Positions 11,701 to 21,400 of a DNA stretch of 64,000 bases are shown here, piece after piece. The translations under genes were made by a program, and so were the position numbers. Source of the DNA: Anaerolineaceae bacterium (lineage in GTDB: Bacteria; Chloroflexota; Anaerolineae; Aggregatilineales; Phototrophicaceae); assembly GCA_020634165.1 (NCBI GenBank), contig JACKCF010000003.1, positions 347,508 through 411,507 on the forward strand, in the 5' to 3' direction. The notes under the pieces are model-generated. The model was not told the origin of the DNA, did not search any database, and worked only from the letters and a program-made list of their open reading frames with translations. How positions within the stretch are numbered: the stretch's first letter is position 1; each line of letters opens with the position of its first letter.

Positions 11701-13504
11701 CAGATGGCAAGTAATAATTCGTACCGCCGACAGCCAGCGCATTGAATTCAACTACAGCAGTGGAAATGCCATGTTCAATCCAGGGGCGATAGCCATAGTT
11801 CGCAAACATTGGGGCGCCATGGAAAATCTGCGAAATGGGGACCTCAACATCATCTCCCTGTACACCACCCGCACAACTCGTTGTCTGAAATGTATTGTCT
11901 GGGCCAGGCATCGTAAGCAGGTAATTGGCGGGATTAGTCACATCGTCAGATTGCGTGTCACCCGATGGATCATACATAGGCGTACCAAAGAGGAGTAAAA
12001 GCCGTTTGGTTAAGCTGTATGATGGCAGGCTAGGATCTTCAATCGTTTCAGTAATGCCCACATAAGGTGGGAAGTCCGTTCCATTATCATTGAATTCATA
12101 GGCACCCACTGTGCAATCGTTATTGGGGATATGGGGTAAGTATCCTCGCTGATCGGCAGATCGACCCAACACAGAAGGGTAGCCGCTGCCATCCCAATCG
12201 CATGTGCCATTCCCAATAGCCGGGCTGTTTTCAGCGACTGCGTGCGTCCAGGTCCAGCCGCCATTGTCGGCTAATGGTAGGAGCAGTGGATCTGTGTTAT
12301 GCAGGTTTTCTTCACCTGGCGTGGTGTTTGTGTCATAAGGTTGACAACTGGAATCATCAAATAGCGAATAACTTGCAGACAAAAGGAAATCAGGGTTAAT
12401 TGCGACAGCCCCTGTGAAGTCACAATTCTGAGAATGATCCGCGAATATCATATTGGAAAACCATGTTGAGGTAATCCCATCGAACTTCAGTGCATAGGCC
12501 CCATTATGGACAATGGTCGATGACGCAAGATACAAAAAGCCGAGTTCTTCGGTTGAGTTATTTGGATTGCGAACATGGATACCTTCGCTATGTCCGGTTA
12601 TTGTCGAGGCAACCATGTGAATGGATGATTCATCAAGCAGGACCGCGCCACCTTCATTGTTAGCGATCAACGAGTACCATGACTCAAAGTATCTGCCTAT
12701 TGCTTCGCAACTCCCGCTTCCTGATATAACTGCCCAATCAGTAGCATTATTACTTATTGTTGTCGCATAAATGGCGAGGTAACCATCGGTTCCAGCAATC
12801 GCACCGTAAGTCGTATCGGTCGATATACTTGGCGTATGATTTTCTGTAACTGTGCCCAAATAAAAGTTAAACTCGCGACTTGAATACAATGCCGCCCCTG
12901 CACCAACACCACATGGTGATTGGCCGTCAGCATAATTATCACGCAATGTGATTTGCCAAGCATCGGCACGACCCAATTCATTGAGAATGCCGCCACCATA
13001 CGGTGCATTGCCACCCTGAATTGTCATTTTAGCCAACAATGGAACAACCACATCATCATGATCAGGCACAGGGACCATAATATGAAAAACGCGGTCAAGG
13101 TCATTGCCGTCAATGATGCTTTCGCCCTGGCCATCACCAATGACGAGCACCTCATCGGTGATGTCGAGGTCGCCGGTTGCAGCAGCGTCTTCGTCTGTGC
13201 CGAGGATTGTCAGCAGGTAGGTTCCGGCGGGAACGTGGATGGTCTGCGTCAGCGGAAAAGCGTTCGATTCCATGATGGCGGCACGCAGCGTACAGTTGCC
13301 AATGGCATCTGCGCAGATGCCATCGCCAGGGTTAGCATCGACCGTATCGAGGGTGCTGTTCACGGTAATGTCAGGTTCACCAAGAGCATTGTCCAGCAGG
13401 TTATTCGTGTTCTGCGGCATAGCATCCTGGGCCAATGAGGCAAGGCCGATAATGAATAACAGCGGGGCAATGGCAAAAATCGACTTTTTAGACAACGCAT
13501 CCAT
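8768..13504 (-). CDS. Giant secreted CSLREA/beta-helix/propeller protein, paralogue 2, SH3-like tail
   Basis: This encodes 1578 residues. The signal peptide is around SIFAIAPLLFIIGLASLAQ. A CSLREA-type motif (CTLRAAIMESNA) lies near 68-80, followed by a beta-helix to about 450, a choice-of-anchor Q-like end (SADQRGYLP...CTVGAYEF), two Ig-like modules with DGDGD loops, FN3, and a five-repeat GDWxGDG propeller at about 905-1140. After PTPRVPVIPGP come three SH3b-like repeats (about 1171-1240, 1258-1335 and 1378-1455), each with a GPG-C start, YYYYV core and GW[VI] turn, ending DD..xxxPI. A Thr/Pro-rich tail ends NTPYYTPTSTP. SH3b repeats in secreted bacterial proteins often bind cell-wall polymers, so anchoring is inferred. 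Only 51 bases separate it from paralogue 3 upstream, so co-transcription is likely. Confidence 0.85.
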   Translation of the reverse strand: MDALSKKSIFAIAPLLFIIGLASLAQDAMPQNTNNLLDNALGEPDITVNSTLDTVDANPGDGICADAIGNCTLRAAIMESNAFPLTQTIHVPAGTYLLTILGTDEDAAATGDLDITDEVLVIGDGQGESIIDGNDLDRVFHIMVPVPDHDDVVVPLLAKMTIQGGNAPYGGGILNELGRADAWQITLRDNYADGQSPCGVGAGAALYSSREFNFYLGTVTENHTPSISTDTTYGAIAGTDGYLAIYATTISNNATDWAVISGSGSCEAIGRYFESWYSLIANNEGGAVLLDESSIHMVASTITGHSEGIHVRNPNNSTEELGFLYLASSTIVHNGAYALKFDGITSTWFSNMIFADHSQNCDFTGAVAINPDFLLSASYSLFDDSSCQPYDTNTTPGEENLHNTDPLLLPLADNGGWTWTHAVAENSPAIGNGTCDWDGSGYPSVLGRSADQRGYLPHIPNNDCTVGAYEFNDNGTDFPPYVGITETIEDPSLPSYSLTKRLLLLFGTPMYDPSGDTQSDDVTNPANYLLTMPGPDNTFQTTSCAGGVQGDDVEVPISQIFHGAPMFANYGYRPWIEHGISTAVVEFNALAVGGTNYYLPSGDYTFFVCDAIKDVHGVRIDGDGDRFSGGESVTLFTNMPAPVPSTANTTVSFSSASSDVVLMPGSPVQDISSDVATFKFDFSVGMDGYSLLDTNNIHLIKGGNNGIIETTTCDTLMGDDTLISLEIGSVGHYQTYDASGPVLQEQVPFENATYLVNQTLEANAYRLIFCDSLISYEHIPLDGDSNGIPGGNFSVDFVTDGFVPPLPTPPAPTLNDYSDVLVALNLPTISDVPDGTVMQIERTTGGSASLVGSVDVGTTSFVDSNLICETAYRYRIRLYDAANSNFSGWSDYLDVTTANCVTSLQHTFGLYKEGQWLFYAVDGYQREDVRFQFGPLEAGWTALVGDWNGDGLPGIGLYKDGTFLLRDLDGDSVVDISFDFGPQSGAIPVVGDWDGNGTDTIGIFSSGSFQLRNSNDAGPADLTFNLGSASSIPLAGDWDGDGTDSVGYFENNTFYLATAGASPTVYTSFSFGSLGWSPVFGDWNGDLTDTIGLYNNGLWRLRNSNSTGPVDYGFSYGDLQGGWQPLAFDGDTSVLNRLFAATVPTPRVPVIPGPDFSTPTATPVTPSAPLPGTIKENGRLYLGPGTCYGLVAYTYAGDQFQFLGRILAECGANTGYYYYVKNNAVTWGWVYEDDIFLPDDFSTIPIMVATYTPTPRPTLPPEGTAIVTYFLVDLTTGPGNCYDEVIGGTVRRDDTVTLLGRAYSPCYMNYSYYYYVEKTNGVRGWIEMRYLRLPENVDNIPILTPPLTPIPSATRLPSPVPTVTPTLPIPPSGIAALNNRANLITGPGSTDCYQRIPNSQLQYGELVLLIGRAPAICGTSYTNYYYYVQRSDGLRGWIHQNYLLLPDDYNNVPILVAPATPGVIPTSPVPTLTPTSTWTSTFTPSPTFTASPTLTPSATFTASPTLTPLPTLTLSNTPGPEYTPPTATATLTPSDTLHPTNTPYLTPTPLPTLTPTDTPYASPTSPTNTPYYTPTSTP
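10608..10956 (-). repeat. Near-identical tract shared with paralogue 6
   Basis: These 349 bases (propeller start plus the preceding FN3 end) match 28558-28907 with two mismatches that I could find by eye. Sequence on either side diverges clearly, e.g. ATCAAGATCACG here against AGAAATGTCGCG there. This points to recent gene conversion or recombination between paralogues 2 and 6. Confidence 0.7.
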
Positions 13505-13555
13505 CCTGATATTCTAGTGTCTACTAAGATAAATCGGCATAACGGCTCTATATGG

Positions 13556-16500
13556 TCACGGTTTCTGTGTTGGCGTGAAATACGGCGCGTTTGTTGACCG
13601 TGGCGTAGGTGTCACAATTGTCCACGTCGGTTCTGGGGTATCACTCGGTGTTGAAGTCAGTGTCGCAGTCGGTGGTGTAATAACCGCTTCGGGGGTATCG
13701 CTAGGCGTTGGCGTCAATGTCGAAGTCGGCGGCGTGTAACCTGGTGATGGCGTAGGCGAGAGAAATGGCGTCCAAGTGGGAATTGTTGGTGACGGTGTAA
13801 AAGTCACTGATGGCGTCAATGAGATCTCTAACGTCCTCGTTGGTGCAGGTGTCAAGCTTGCCGGTGGAGTACTCGTATGAGCCTCGTTCGATGTTGGCAA
13901 CATGATTCGACTTACAGGCTGATCGCTACCACGATTGCCATCGCCATCCGTATCTGGCCCACAGCTAATGTCAAACCAGGTTCCAGCGAAGTCGGCCAGT
14001 TCCACACCAAAGGTATCCAGGGACGGAGCGCCCATTCCCGTAAAGTCAAGGTGAATATAGGTTGCGGATAGAGGCGGGAAAACATAATCCATCAGCCATA
14101 CACCATCCGCTGGATTGATGCCCTGCGTCGGTGGCGATGTATCCCCACCAGGTAAATTCTGCCAGACAATCGTGCCTGTTCCATTAGGAGGCAAATCATT
14201 GGCAGATTGGCCCCCAACCACCACTTGTTGTAAGCGCAAGCCAGGAACAGCCGGCCACACAATATTGAAATCAACCAAATTGGACACCACACTCCGGTAA
14301 TTTAGGACAACTAAGCGCACATCACCTAATGGGTCAAACGTAACAAACTCGACTTTGACCGATGACATGTCGCACTCTGACGGCTCTAGTGTTGGCGTGG
14401 GCGTTGGAGTTATGGTTGGTATGGGCGTCATATCGGAACGTGGTATCGACGTTACACGGGGCTGTGGAACCGTTTCTGAAAAAAAGCGATTAAGAATGGC
14501 GACATCACCATCAAAGGATAACGGCTGCCAATGGTTCGAGAGGTCGCCATAAGTGAAACCATAATCTACCCGAGCCAGCTCATTTGCCGTACTCAAGCGC
14601 CATATTCCATCTTTGTATAGCCCCACCGTGTCCATTCCATCATCTTCCCAGTCGCCGATGATAGGCAACCAACCCTCTTCTGGCCCGAACTCAGCCGTCA
14701 TGAGGTCCGTTTCACGGTAATTCCAATTGAGACCAAAGGTTCCGTGACGATAGTAGCCAACCCTATCAATGCCAACGCCACGCCAATCACCAGAAAGGGG
14801 TATCACATCCGTTGGTGCACCAGGATCAAAGTCAGACAGATTGACAACCGTGTCTGCTGGACCTTCTGAATTCACGTTGCGCAGGTAATATGTGCCGTCA
14901 CTGTAAATACCAATCGTATCCGTGCCGTCTGCGTTCCAATCACCCACAATGGGTTGTCCACCTTCAACCGGACTATAAACAAACTGTGTATCTTCTGTGC
15001 CTGCCTCGGTCAGGCTGCGCAAGATAAATGTTCCATCCTTATATAGGCCAAGCCCTGTTAGTCCGTCACCATTCCAGTCTCCTATGAGCGCGATCCACCC
15101 TGGTTCCTGTGGACCCAAATTAAAGCGAATGTCCTGCCGCTGATCGCCATCCACATCAAAGAACAGCCAATGCCCCCTATCGTATAGGCCAAATGTATGA
15201 CGTAAGACTGGATCACATGGCGCCATACGGAAGGGGACTTCTTCAGAGTAGTCACTACGGTTGACGGGACCTGTGGCATTTTCGATCTGGAGCCGATAGC
15301 TGTAGCGGTAAACGCTGTTGCATTCAAGCCCCCAGTCGAACACCGTCGAAGCATCCTCTGGGACCGTTATCGCGCCAATAAACGATCCGCTTGGAGTCCG
15401 CTTATAGACAAGTACGCTTGCTTCGAAGGGCAAATCAGGATGTTCTACATTGAGCGTAATTGTCGTAGACGTCAATGTGTTGAGTGTCGGCGGGGCTGGA
15501 ATGGCAATATTCTGATAAATCCAGAAGTCACGAATTGTATTGCCACCAGGCACACCATCTTCATCTCCATCAATTTGCACACCTTCTAAGTCATGGAGAG
15601 CGTCACACATAATGAAACGATAGTGACCATCGCTAAGCGGTTGTGAAATATAGACCTGGGCCGCGTTAATCGGCTCAGGAACAGGTAAAACCTGGTTTGT
15701 CACCAGATACCCAACCACATTGGAGACTTCAAATGCTATATCGTCGCCATTTGGGGCGGAGCAATCCGTTGTTTGGAAAGTACCGTCTGGGCCTGCTTGT
15801 GCCAACATAAAGTTATTGGGGTTAGGTAGCTCATATGGATTGAAAGCACCTTCAGTAAATACATCGACTGTGAAGTGCGAAACCTGCGAGGCAATGACAT
15901 TGTCCGCAGCCGGCCATGCAGTATGATAGCCATCGTCTTTGGGATCATAAGCAAGAGCAATAACACGCGGTGATACAGGCGGCAAACTGGTACCCAAGAT
16001 TGACCAAACATAGTCATCGCCAGGAACGCCATCTTTATTACCATCAAGCGCGACGCCATCTTCATCATGCAGCGACCCACAGGCCATATAGCGATAATGT
16101 CCAGAGGGCAAGAAACCTGTTGGGGTATCGGATGGAGCGAATCGAATATGAGCGACATTGTTGCGTTCTCGTAACTCGATTGGGGCAGAGAGTACCGCCT
16201 GATACTCTATTGATTGAATGGGAATAACGACATCATCACCCAATTCACTATTACATGTAGCAAAATCATATACATTGTTGGGGCCTTTCTGAACTAGGTA
16301 ATGATTGGCTGGATTGGTAATATCATGGGGATCATCATTGCCGAATGGGTTAAACATCGGTTCGGAAAAAAAGACATATAAATCTGAAGTTAAATACGGT
16401 TGGATGCCATACGACCCATTCGGGTTATCGTGATAGAGGGAACTCTGCTGATATTCTACGATTGGATTCTCAGGTGGGTTGGGGTCGGTATAACTATAGG

Positions 16501-17716
16501 CGGGGTTCGAATCAAACGTATTTCTTTCAGGTTGCACCAAGACACAGCTATCGTCCTGATAGATGCCATCGTAACCGTTAATCTTGACGCCTGCTGGAAA
16601 CGAACAATTGATGGTGTTACCAGCGATCAAGGCACCGTAAAACCAGGAACCACCACTTGAAACGATCTCATATCCAATGTGTGTGTTATCTAGAATCTGC
16701 CCACCATTCATGTAAATAGTAGAAGGAATGGACTGAGGGTCTTCCGGGTTCAATTTTGGAACCACACGAATGCCAATTTGATTTCTACCGATCGTCGTGC
16801 CATTGATATTTACGTAAGCACCATACGCCAGAATACCACCGCCAGTATTGTCTGTTACAGCACTCCATGTCATCTGGGCTATGGGACTTGAACCACCACA
16901 ATCAGAAGCCATTAGCGAAAATACCCAATCCGTAGCGTTGTTAATCACCTCAGTTGATATAAGGTTCAGGCCAGGAGAACTACTGAATGTTGACAACGGC
17001 AAACGCGACCCAGCAAAAACGCCAAAATGCGTCGATAAGTCTACAGACAGAGTCGTATTGCCGTCGATGATGCTATGCTCAATATCAACTCTATCTCCGA
17101 AGAAAAGCGCTGCCCCTGCAGCCGGGTTACAGGGATGAGACCCATACACATTATTGTTCGTCAGCCGAGCATAAGTGATTTCCAGATAGCCTTTTTCGTT
17201 ATAGATGCCACCTGCAAATGGCGCACTTCCACCCTGAACGGTCACACCTGATAATATGGCTGGAAGATCATGTTCATTCTCAAGATAGTAAATACTCTGC
17301 CGATAGTGCAAAACGCGGTCTAGATTACCACCATCAATGATGGTCTTTGACATGCCATCACCATATAGAGTGAGCTGGTCCTGTATATCCAGATCGCCAG
17401 TATACGATTCATCCTCGTCTGCTCCAGGGATGGTGAGTGTGTATGTGCCCTCAGGTAAATAAACACTCTGGCCAAAGGGCATCGCGTTCGATTCAATAAT
17501 CGCAGTGCGCAGGGTACATTGGCCGTTAGCATCGGCACAGAGGCCATCGCCAGGATTGGCATCGACCGTATCAAGTGTACTGTCCACAACGAAGTCAGCC
17601 TCATGTGCGAGGCTGCCAGGAGAATACGTGGGTGCAAGGCCTAGATCTTGTGCAATGACAGAAATACTTAGTAAAAAGGCAAAAACTAGGAGTAGGCTAA
17701 GGCGTTTCTTGGACAA
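13556..17716 (-). CDS. Giant secreted CSLREA/beta-helix/propeller protein, paralogue 3
   Basis: This encodes 1386 residues from a TTG start at 17716 (MSKKRLSLLLVFAFLLS signal peptide). No ATG is available upstream before an in-frame stop; the paralogue ATG of MHPLSKK is replaced by AAG here. A CSLREA-type motif (CTLRTAIIESNA) is followed by a beta-helix, Ig-like modules and FN3. The propeller at about 840-1090 is the most diverged of the set (junction VPQPRVTSIPRS). The tail has a beta-rich domain at about 1110-1270 (CDMSSVKVEFVTFDPLGDVR...), also present in paralogue 6, then a Thr/Pro tail ending NAPYFTPTQKP. The choice-of-anchor Q end seen in paralogues 2, 4 and 6 is not evident. It lies 51 bases upstream of paralogue 2. 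Confidence 0.85.
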   Translation of the reverse strand: MSKKRLSLLLVFAFLLSISVIAQDLGLAPTYSPGSLAHEADFVVDSTLDTVDANPGDGLCADANGQCTLRTAIIESNAMPFGQSVYLPEGTYTLTIPGADEDESYTGDLDIQDQLTLYGDGMSKTIIDGGNLDRVLHYRQSIYYLENEHDLPAILSGVTVQGGSAPFAGGIYNEKGYLEITYARLTNNNVYGSHPCNPAAGAALFFGDRVDIEHSIIDGNTTLSVDLSTHFGVFAGSRLPLSTFSSSPGLNLISTEVINNATDWVFSLMASDCGGSSPIAQMTWSAVTDNTGGGILAYGAYVNINGTTIGRNQIGIRVVPKLNPEDPQSIPSTIYMNGGQILDNTHIGYEIVSSGGSWFYGALIAGNTINCSFPAGVKINGYDGIYQDDSCVLVQPERNTFDSNPAYSYTDPNPPENPIVEYQQSSLYHDNPNGSYGIQPYLTSDLYVFFSEPMFNPFGNDDPHDITNPANHYLVQKGPNNVYDFATCNSELGDDVVIPIQSIEYQAVLSAPIELRERNNVAHIRFAPSDTPTGFLPSGHYRYMACGSLHDEDGVALDGNKDGVPGDDYVWSILGTSLPPVSPRVIALAYDPKDDGYHTAWPAADNVIASQVSHFTVDVFTEGAFNPYELPNPNNFMLAQAGPDGTFQTTDCSAPNGDDIAFEVSNVVGYLVTNQVLPVPEPINAAQVYISQPLSDGHYRFIMCDALHDLEGVQIDGDEDGVPGGNTIRDFWIYQNIAIPAPPTLNTLTSTTITLNVEHPDLPFEASVLVYKRTPSGSFIGAITVPEDASTVFDWGLECNSVYRYSYRLQIENATGPVNRSDYSEEVPFRMAPCDPVLRHTFGLYDRGHWLFFDVDGDQRQDIRFNLGPQEPGWIALIGDWNGDGLTGLGLYKDGTFILRSLTEAGTEDTQFVYSPVEGGQPIVGDWNADGTDTIGIYSDGTYYLRNVNSEGPADTVVNLSDFDPGAPTDVIPLSGDWRGVGIDRVGYYRHGTFGLNWNYRETDLMTAEFGPEEGWLPIIGDWEDDGMDTVGLYKDGIWRLSTANELARVDYGFTYGDLSNHWQPLSFDGDVAILNRFFSETVPQPRVTSIPRSDMTPIPTITPTPTPTLEPSECDMSSVKVEFVTFDPLGDVRLVVLNYRSVVSNLVDFNIVWPAVPGLRLQQVVVGGQSANDLPPNGTGTIVWQNLPGGDTSPPTQGINPADGVWLMDYVFPPLSATYIHLDFTGMGAPSLDTFGVELADFAGTWFDISCGPDTDGDGNRGSDQPVSRIMLPTSNEAHTSTPPASLTPAPTRTLEISLTPSVTFTPSPTIPTWTPFLSPTPSPGYTPPTSTLTPTPSDTPEAVITPPTATLTSTPSDTPEPTWTIVTPTPRSTNAPYFTPTQKP

Positions 17717-17753
17717 TGGATACTTCCAGGATTTACAGGATCAATCACAATTC

Positions 17754-17828
17754 ATTATAAACAGGTAACATTACTCGAAAAATAAAGCAGGTTCCTTATT
17801 CGTCATCAGCTTGCAATGATAGATGTCA
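17754..17828 (-). promoter_or_regulatory. Shared two-part promoter upstream of paralogue 3
   Basis: On the minus strand: TGACATCT (17828-17821), exactly 45 bases, AGTAATG (17775-17769), 9 bases, then a perfect TATAAT (17759-17754), with the TTG start 37 bases further. This is the best -10 match among the four copies. The surrounding sequence is otherwise unlike the other copies, which argues that the boxes are conserved by selection rather than by recent duplication. Confidence 0.65.
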
Positions 17829-17854
17829 CCACCAGAAATCTTTCTGGTGGTTTT
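17829..17854. terminator. Strong hairpin between paralogue 4 tail and paralogue 3 promoter
   Basis: CCACCAGAAA-TC-TTTCTGGTGG forms a perfect 10-bp stem followed by TTTT on the plus strand. On the minus strand, the direction of the genes, it lies about 38 bases after the end of the decayed tail and just before the promoter boxes of paralogue 3. It lacks a U-tract in that direction, so its role as a minus-strand terminator is uncertain. Confidence 0.45.
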
Positions 17855-17891
17855 ATAGGTGTTGAGCATATTATTTGCAGCAAAGCATCGG

Positions 17892-18438
17892 TCACGGCGA
17901 TGTCAAAACGATGGTTTCACCAGCAATGCCTTCAAACCCCTGCAATTCCAGGCGGTAGGTACATCCTGACTGAAATAGCACTTTACCTTCGTCTGTTGTA
18001 TCGCCCCTGAATATCCAATTATTGATGATATTCCAGTAGTGACCGGCTAATGGAAAATCGGGTGTCGGCGTTGTCGGTATAATACAGGGATCACTGGCCA
18101 CTTCTTAACACATACGTGCACCATCATCGCTAATGACTGTAAAGTGGTAAACACCAGGGTCGATTTGCCCACCTATAGATTCTGGCCCCACCAAGGTTGT
18201 CGTCGTTATCCAGCGGCCACCCGTGCGATCTGAATTGAGTGTGCCTGCCCCCGGTACAGTTTGCATGGACACGTAATCCCAATAAGAAATCATCGTATCG
18301 ATACCTACAAAGCTGTAGCTACTGCTGCTAGCGGGTAGAGGAACCGAGTCAAAATACCAGCACATTGATCAGTAGCGACTGCATCCATAGGGCAACCAAC
18401 ATCACTCAAATTGACGAACTCATGCTGCCAGCTAAAGT
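17892..18438 (-). pseudogene. Decayed PA14-like tail of paralogue 4
   Basis: Directly after the paralogue 4 stop codon, minus-strand coding sequence continues in broken form. One frame reads HLNFSWQHEFVNLSDVGC, a frame change near 18365 leads into an 86-residue open segment containing DPGVYHFTVISDDGARM, an in-frame TAA follows at 18105-18107, and the same frame then runs to 17892 (ASDPCIIPTTPTPDF onwards). The VYHFTVISDDGAR stretch is the signature of PA14-type beta domains and resembles RYQFFVSADDGARM of paralogue 5. At least two frame changes and one stop separate it from its parent gene. Confidence 0.65.
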
Positions 18439-21400
18439 TCAAGTGGAATTCACTCCCGGCCCTGGAATCACAGGCACACGTGGGGTGGGCACAGTCACAG
18501 CAAACAGACGATTGAGCACACTGGTATCACCGTCGAAGGCCAGCGGTTGCCAACCGCCTGTCAGGTCGCCGTAGCTGAAGCCGTAGTCTACAGGACCAAT
18601 GCTGTTGGTATTACGCAGCCGCCAGAGGCCGTTGTTGTAAAGGCCGATGGTATCGGTCAGATCACCGTTCCAGTCGCCAAAGACAGGCGACCATCCCAAT
18701 GGGCCGAAGCTGAATGAGGTATAGACCGCACCAGCCGTTGCCAGATAGAAGGTGTTGTTCTCGAAATAGCCAACACTGTCGGTACCGTCGCCATCCCAGT
18801 CACCTGATAGCGGAATGCTTGATGCACTCCCCAGATTGAAGGTCAGATCGGCGAGACCAGCGTCGTTGCTGTTGCGCAGTTGGAATGATCCACTACTGAA
18901 CACGCCAATTGTATCGGTGCCGTTGCCATCCCAATCACCGACGACGGGGATCGCACCTGATAGCGGACCGAAATTGAAGCTGATGTCAACCACGCTGTCA
19001 CCATCAAGATCACGCAGCAAAAATGCACCCTCTTTGTACAGGCCGATTCCAGGCAGACCATCACCGTTCCAGTCACCGACCAGGGCTGTCCAGCCGGATT
19101 CTGGTTCGCCAAAGGCGAAACGCACATCTTCGCGATGATAGCCATCGACAGCGTAGAAGAGCCACTGACCTTCTTTATACAGTCCGAAGGTATGCTGCAA
19201 TGACGTCACGCAGTTGGCAGTGGTCACATCCAGATAATCAGACCATTCGCTGAAGTTGGACGCGGCAGCATCGTAAAGGCGAACGCGATAACGATAGGCT
19301 GTTTCGCAGGTCAGGTTGCTATCGACGAAAGAGACTGTACCCACATCGGCGCTGCCAACAAGGCTGGCCGAACCGCCTGTGGTGCGTTCGATCTGGAAGA
19401 CGGTTCCAGCAGGCACAGGGCTAATGGTTGGCAGATTCAGTGCAACCAGCACATCAGAATAGTCATTAAGCGTCGGTGCGGGTGGTGTCGGGAGTGGTGG
19501 TACAAAGCCGTCGGTGACGAAGTCCAGCATGAAGTTGCCACCAGGGATACTGTCGGAGTCGCCATTGAGGGGAACTCCTTCTAAGCTTTTTATGTCGTCG
19601 CAGAGTATCAGACGATAGGCATTGGCACTCAGCGACTGATTGACCGCATATTGCACATGCATGTAGGGAATTGATGCAGTAAAAACCTCAGGATAATCTG
19701 AATAGTGACCTACTTCGGAATCCGCTATTGAGACAGACACATCGTCGCCTACAACGGTATCACAGGTTTGGGTTTCGACTGTGCCGTTAGTCCCTCCCTG
19801 CACTAAACGCACATTGGCCAGGTCCATCAGGGGATAGCTATCCATTTTCACCGAGAATTCGACCTCGAAGTCATCGACATAGGCCGGAATAGCGACACCG
19901 CCTGTGTTGGGATAAATCGTCGCTGACGGCGTTGTTCCACCATCAAAAACATCGACCTGCACCACCTGTGTTTGTGGTGATTGGATATTGGTGAAATCAT
20001 GGATGGCGTTGCCACCACTGTAGCCATCGCCATCGGCATCAATATGAACGCCTTTGATGTCCTGTAGGCTATCGCAGGCAATAAAGCGAAAATCGCCTAC
20101 CGGAAGGAAGTATTCCGTGCCACCAACAGCCTCGGCATCGAATTCAAGCAGACCGCCAGAAATAGTGTAGTGGGGTGTAAAATAATCCAGATAGTTGCTC
20201 GGCCAGGGCGCACCATAGACAACCCGTTTGATGGGCACACGAAGGTCATCACCTTGCTGTGATGCTTCGCAGCTATCTGTATCGAACTGGCCATTAGGCC
20301 CTTTCATGAGCAGCCTATAATTATCCGGGTTGGTAACGTCATTGAGATCGCTATCGCCCAGTGGATTGAACATTGGTCCCACGAAGATAAGATTGAGGTA
20401 TTTGGTTAACGCGAGTTGTGGACTGTTCGATTCTGTATCATCTTGGAGGTCATAAGCATAAACACCAGGCGCAAATGGCTCGCCAGGACCAGGATATTCA
20501 AAATATTCGTAAGCGCCGATTGAACAGCGTGTGACACCAGTCGGCAAATGGCCGCGCTGATCGTCAACGACAGAACTACCATCACAAAAATTATCGGTCG
20601 CAGGGCTCGTTTCAGGTAACCTTCTCGTAAGCGTATATCCGCCATTATCAGCTAAAGGCAGCAAAAGCGGGTCCACATTCTCTATGTCCGTTGGGCCTGC
20701 CGGACATGAAGCATCACTGAAAATATTGTGATAGGGGAACTCAAAGCCATAATCTGGATTGATCGTTAGTGCACCAGACACATCACAGTTCTGGGTATGC
20801 CCTGAGATGATTGAGTAATCCATATCGACCAAAACAGGATATTCAATGATAAGCCCCTTACTGCCATTATGGGCAATAGTAGTCTGGTTAAAACTAGGAT
20901 GATAATACTCGTTGGCAGATTCATCAGAGTAACTTATACGGACACCCACAGAATTGTCTGAAATTGTTGAATTAGCGACAATCATTGGATTGTAGAGTCG
21001 CAGCCCTCCGCCACTGTTATTGGCAATGAGTGAAAATTGGATCCAAAACATTGTTACTTCACCACTACAAGTATTCCTATCGACGATCATTGCCCAATCT
21101 GTCTGATTATTGATAATCGACGTAAACCACACTTCAACAACGCCGCTAACCGCGCCATAGGATGATGTCAGGTTGGTATCAGGTGTGCGATTTTCAGTAA
21201 CGGTGCTGAACATCAAGCTCGCATATGAGGTTGTATAAAGTGCCGCTCCTGCACTCTGGCCACAGGGATAGTGACCATAAGCGTAGTTATCACGAAGTGT
21301 GACAAAGCGCAAAGTTACATGCGCTTCGGTTTCAATAAAAATGCCACCGCCGTAAGGTGCATTGCCGCCTTGAATGGTCAAATTCGAAATTATGATTTCA

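Noticed and set aside
17816..18010. Plus-strand short frame over the decayed tail of paralogue 4
   Set aside because: The minus strand carries recognisable PA14-like coding pieces at the same place; the plus-strand frame has no domain and no ribosome site.
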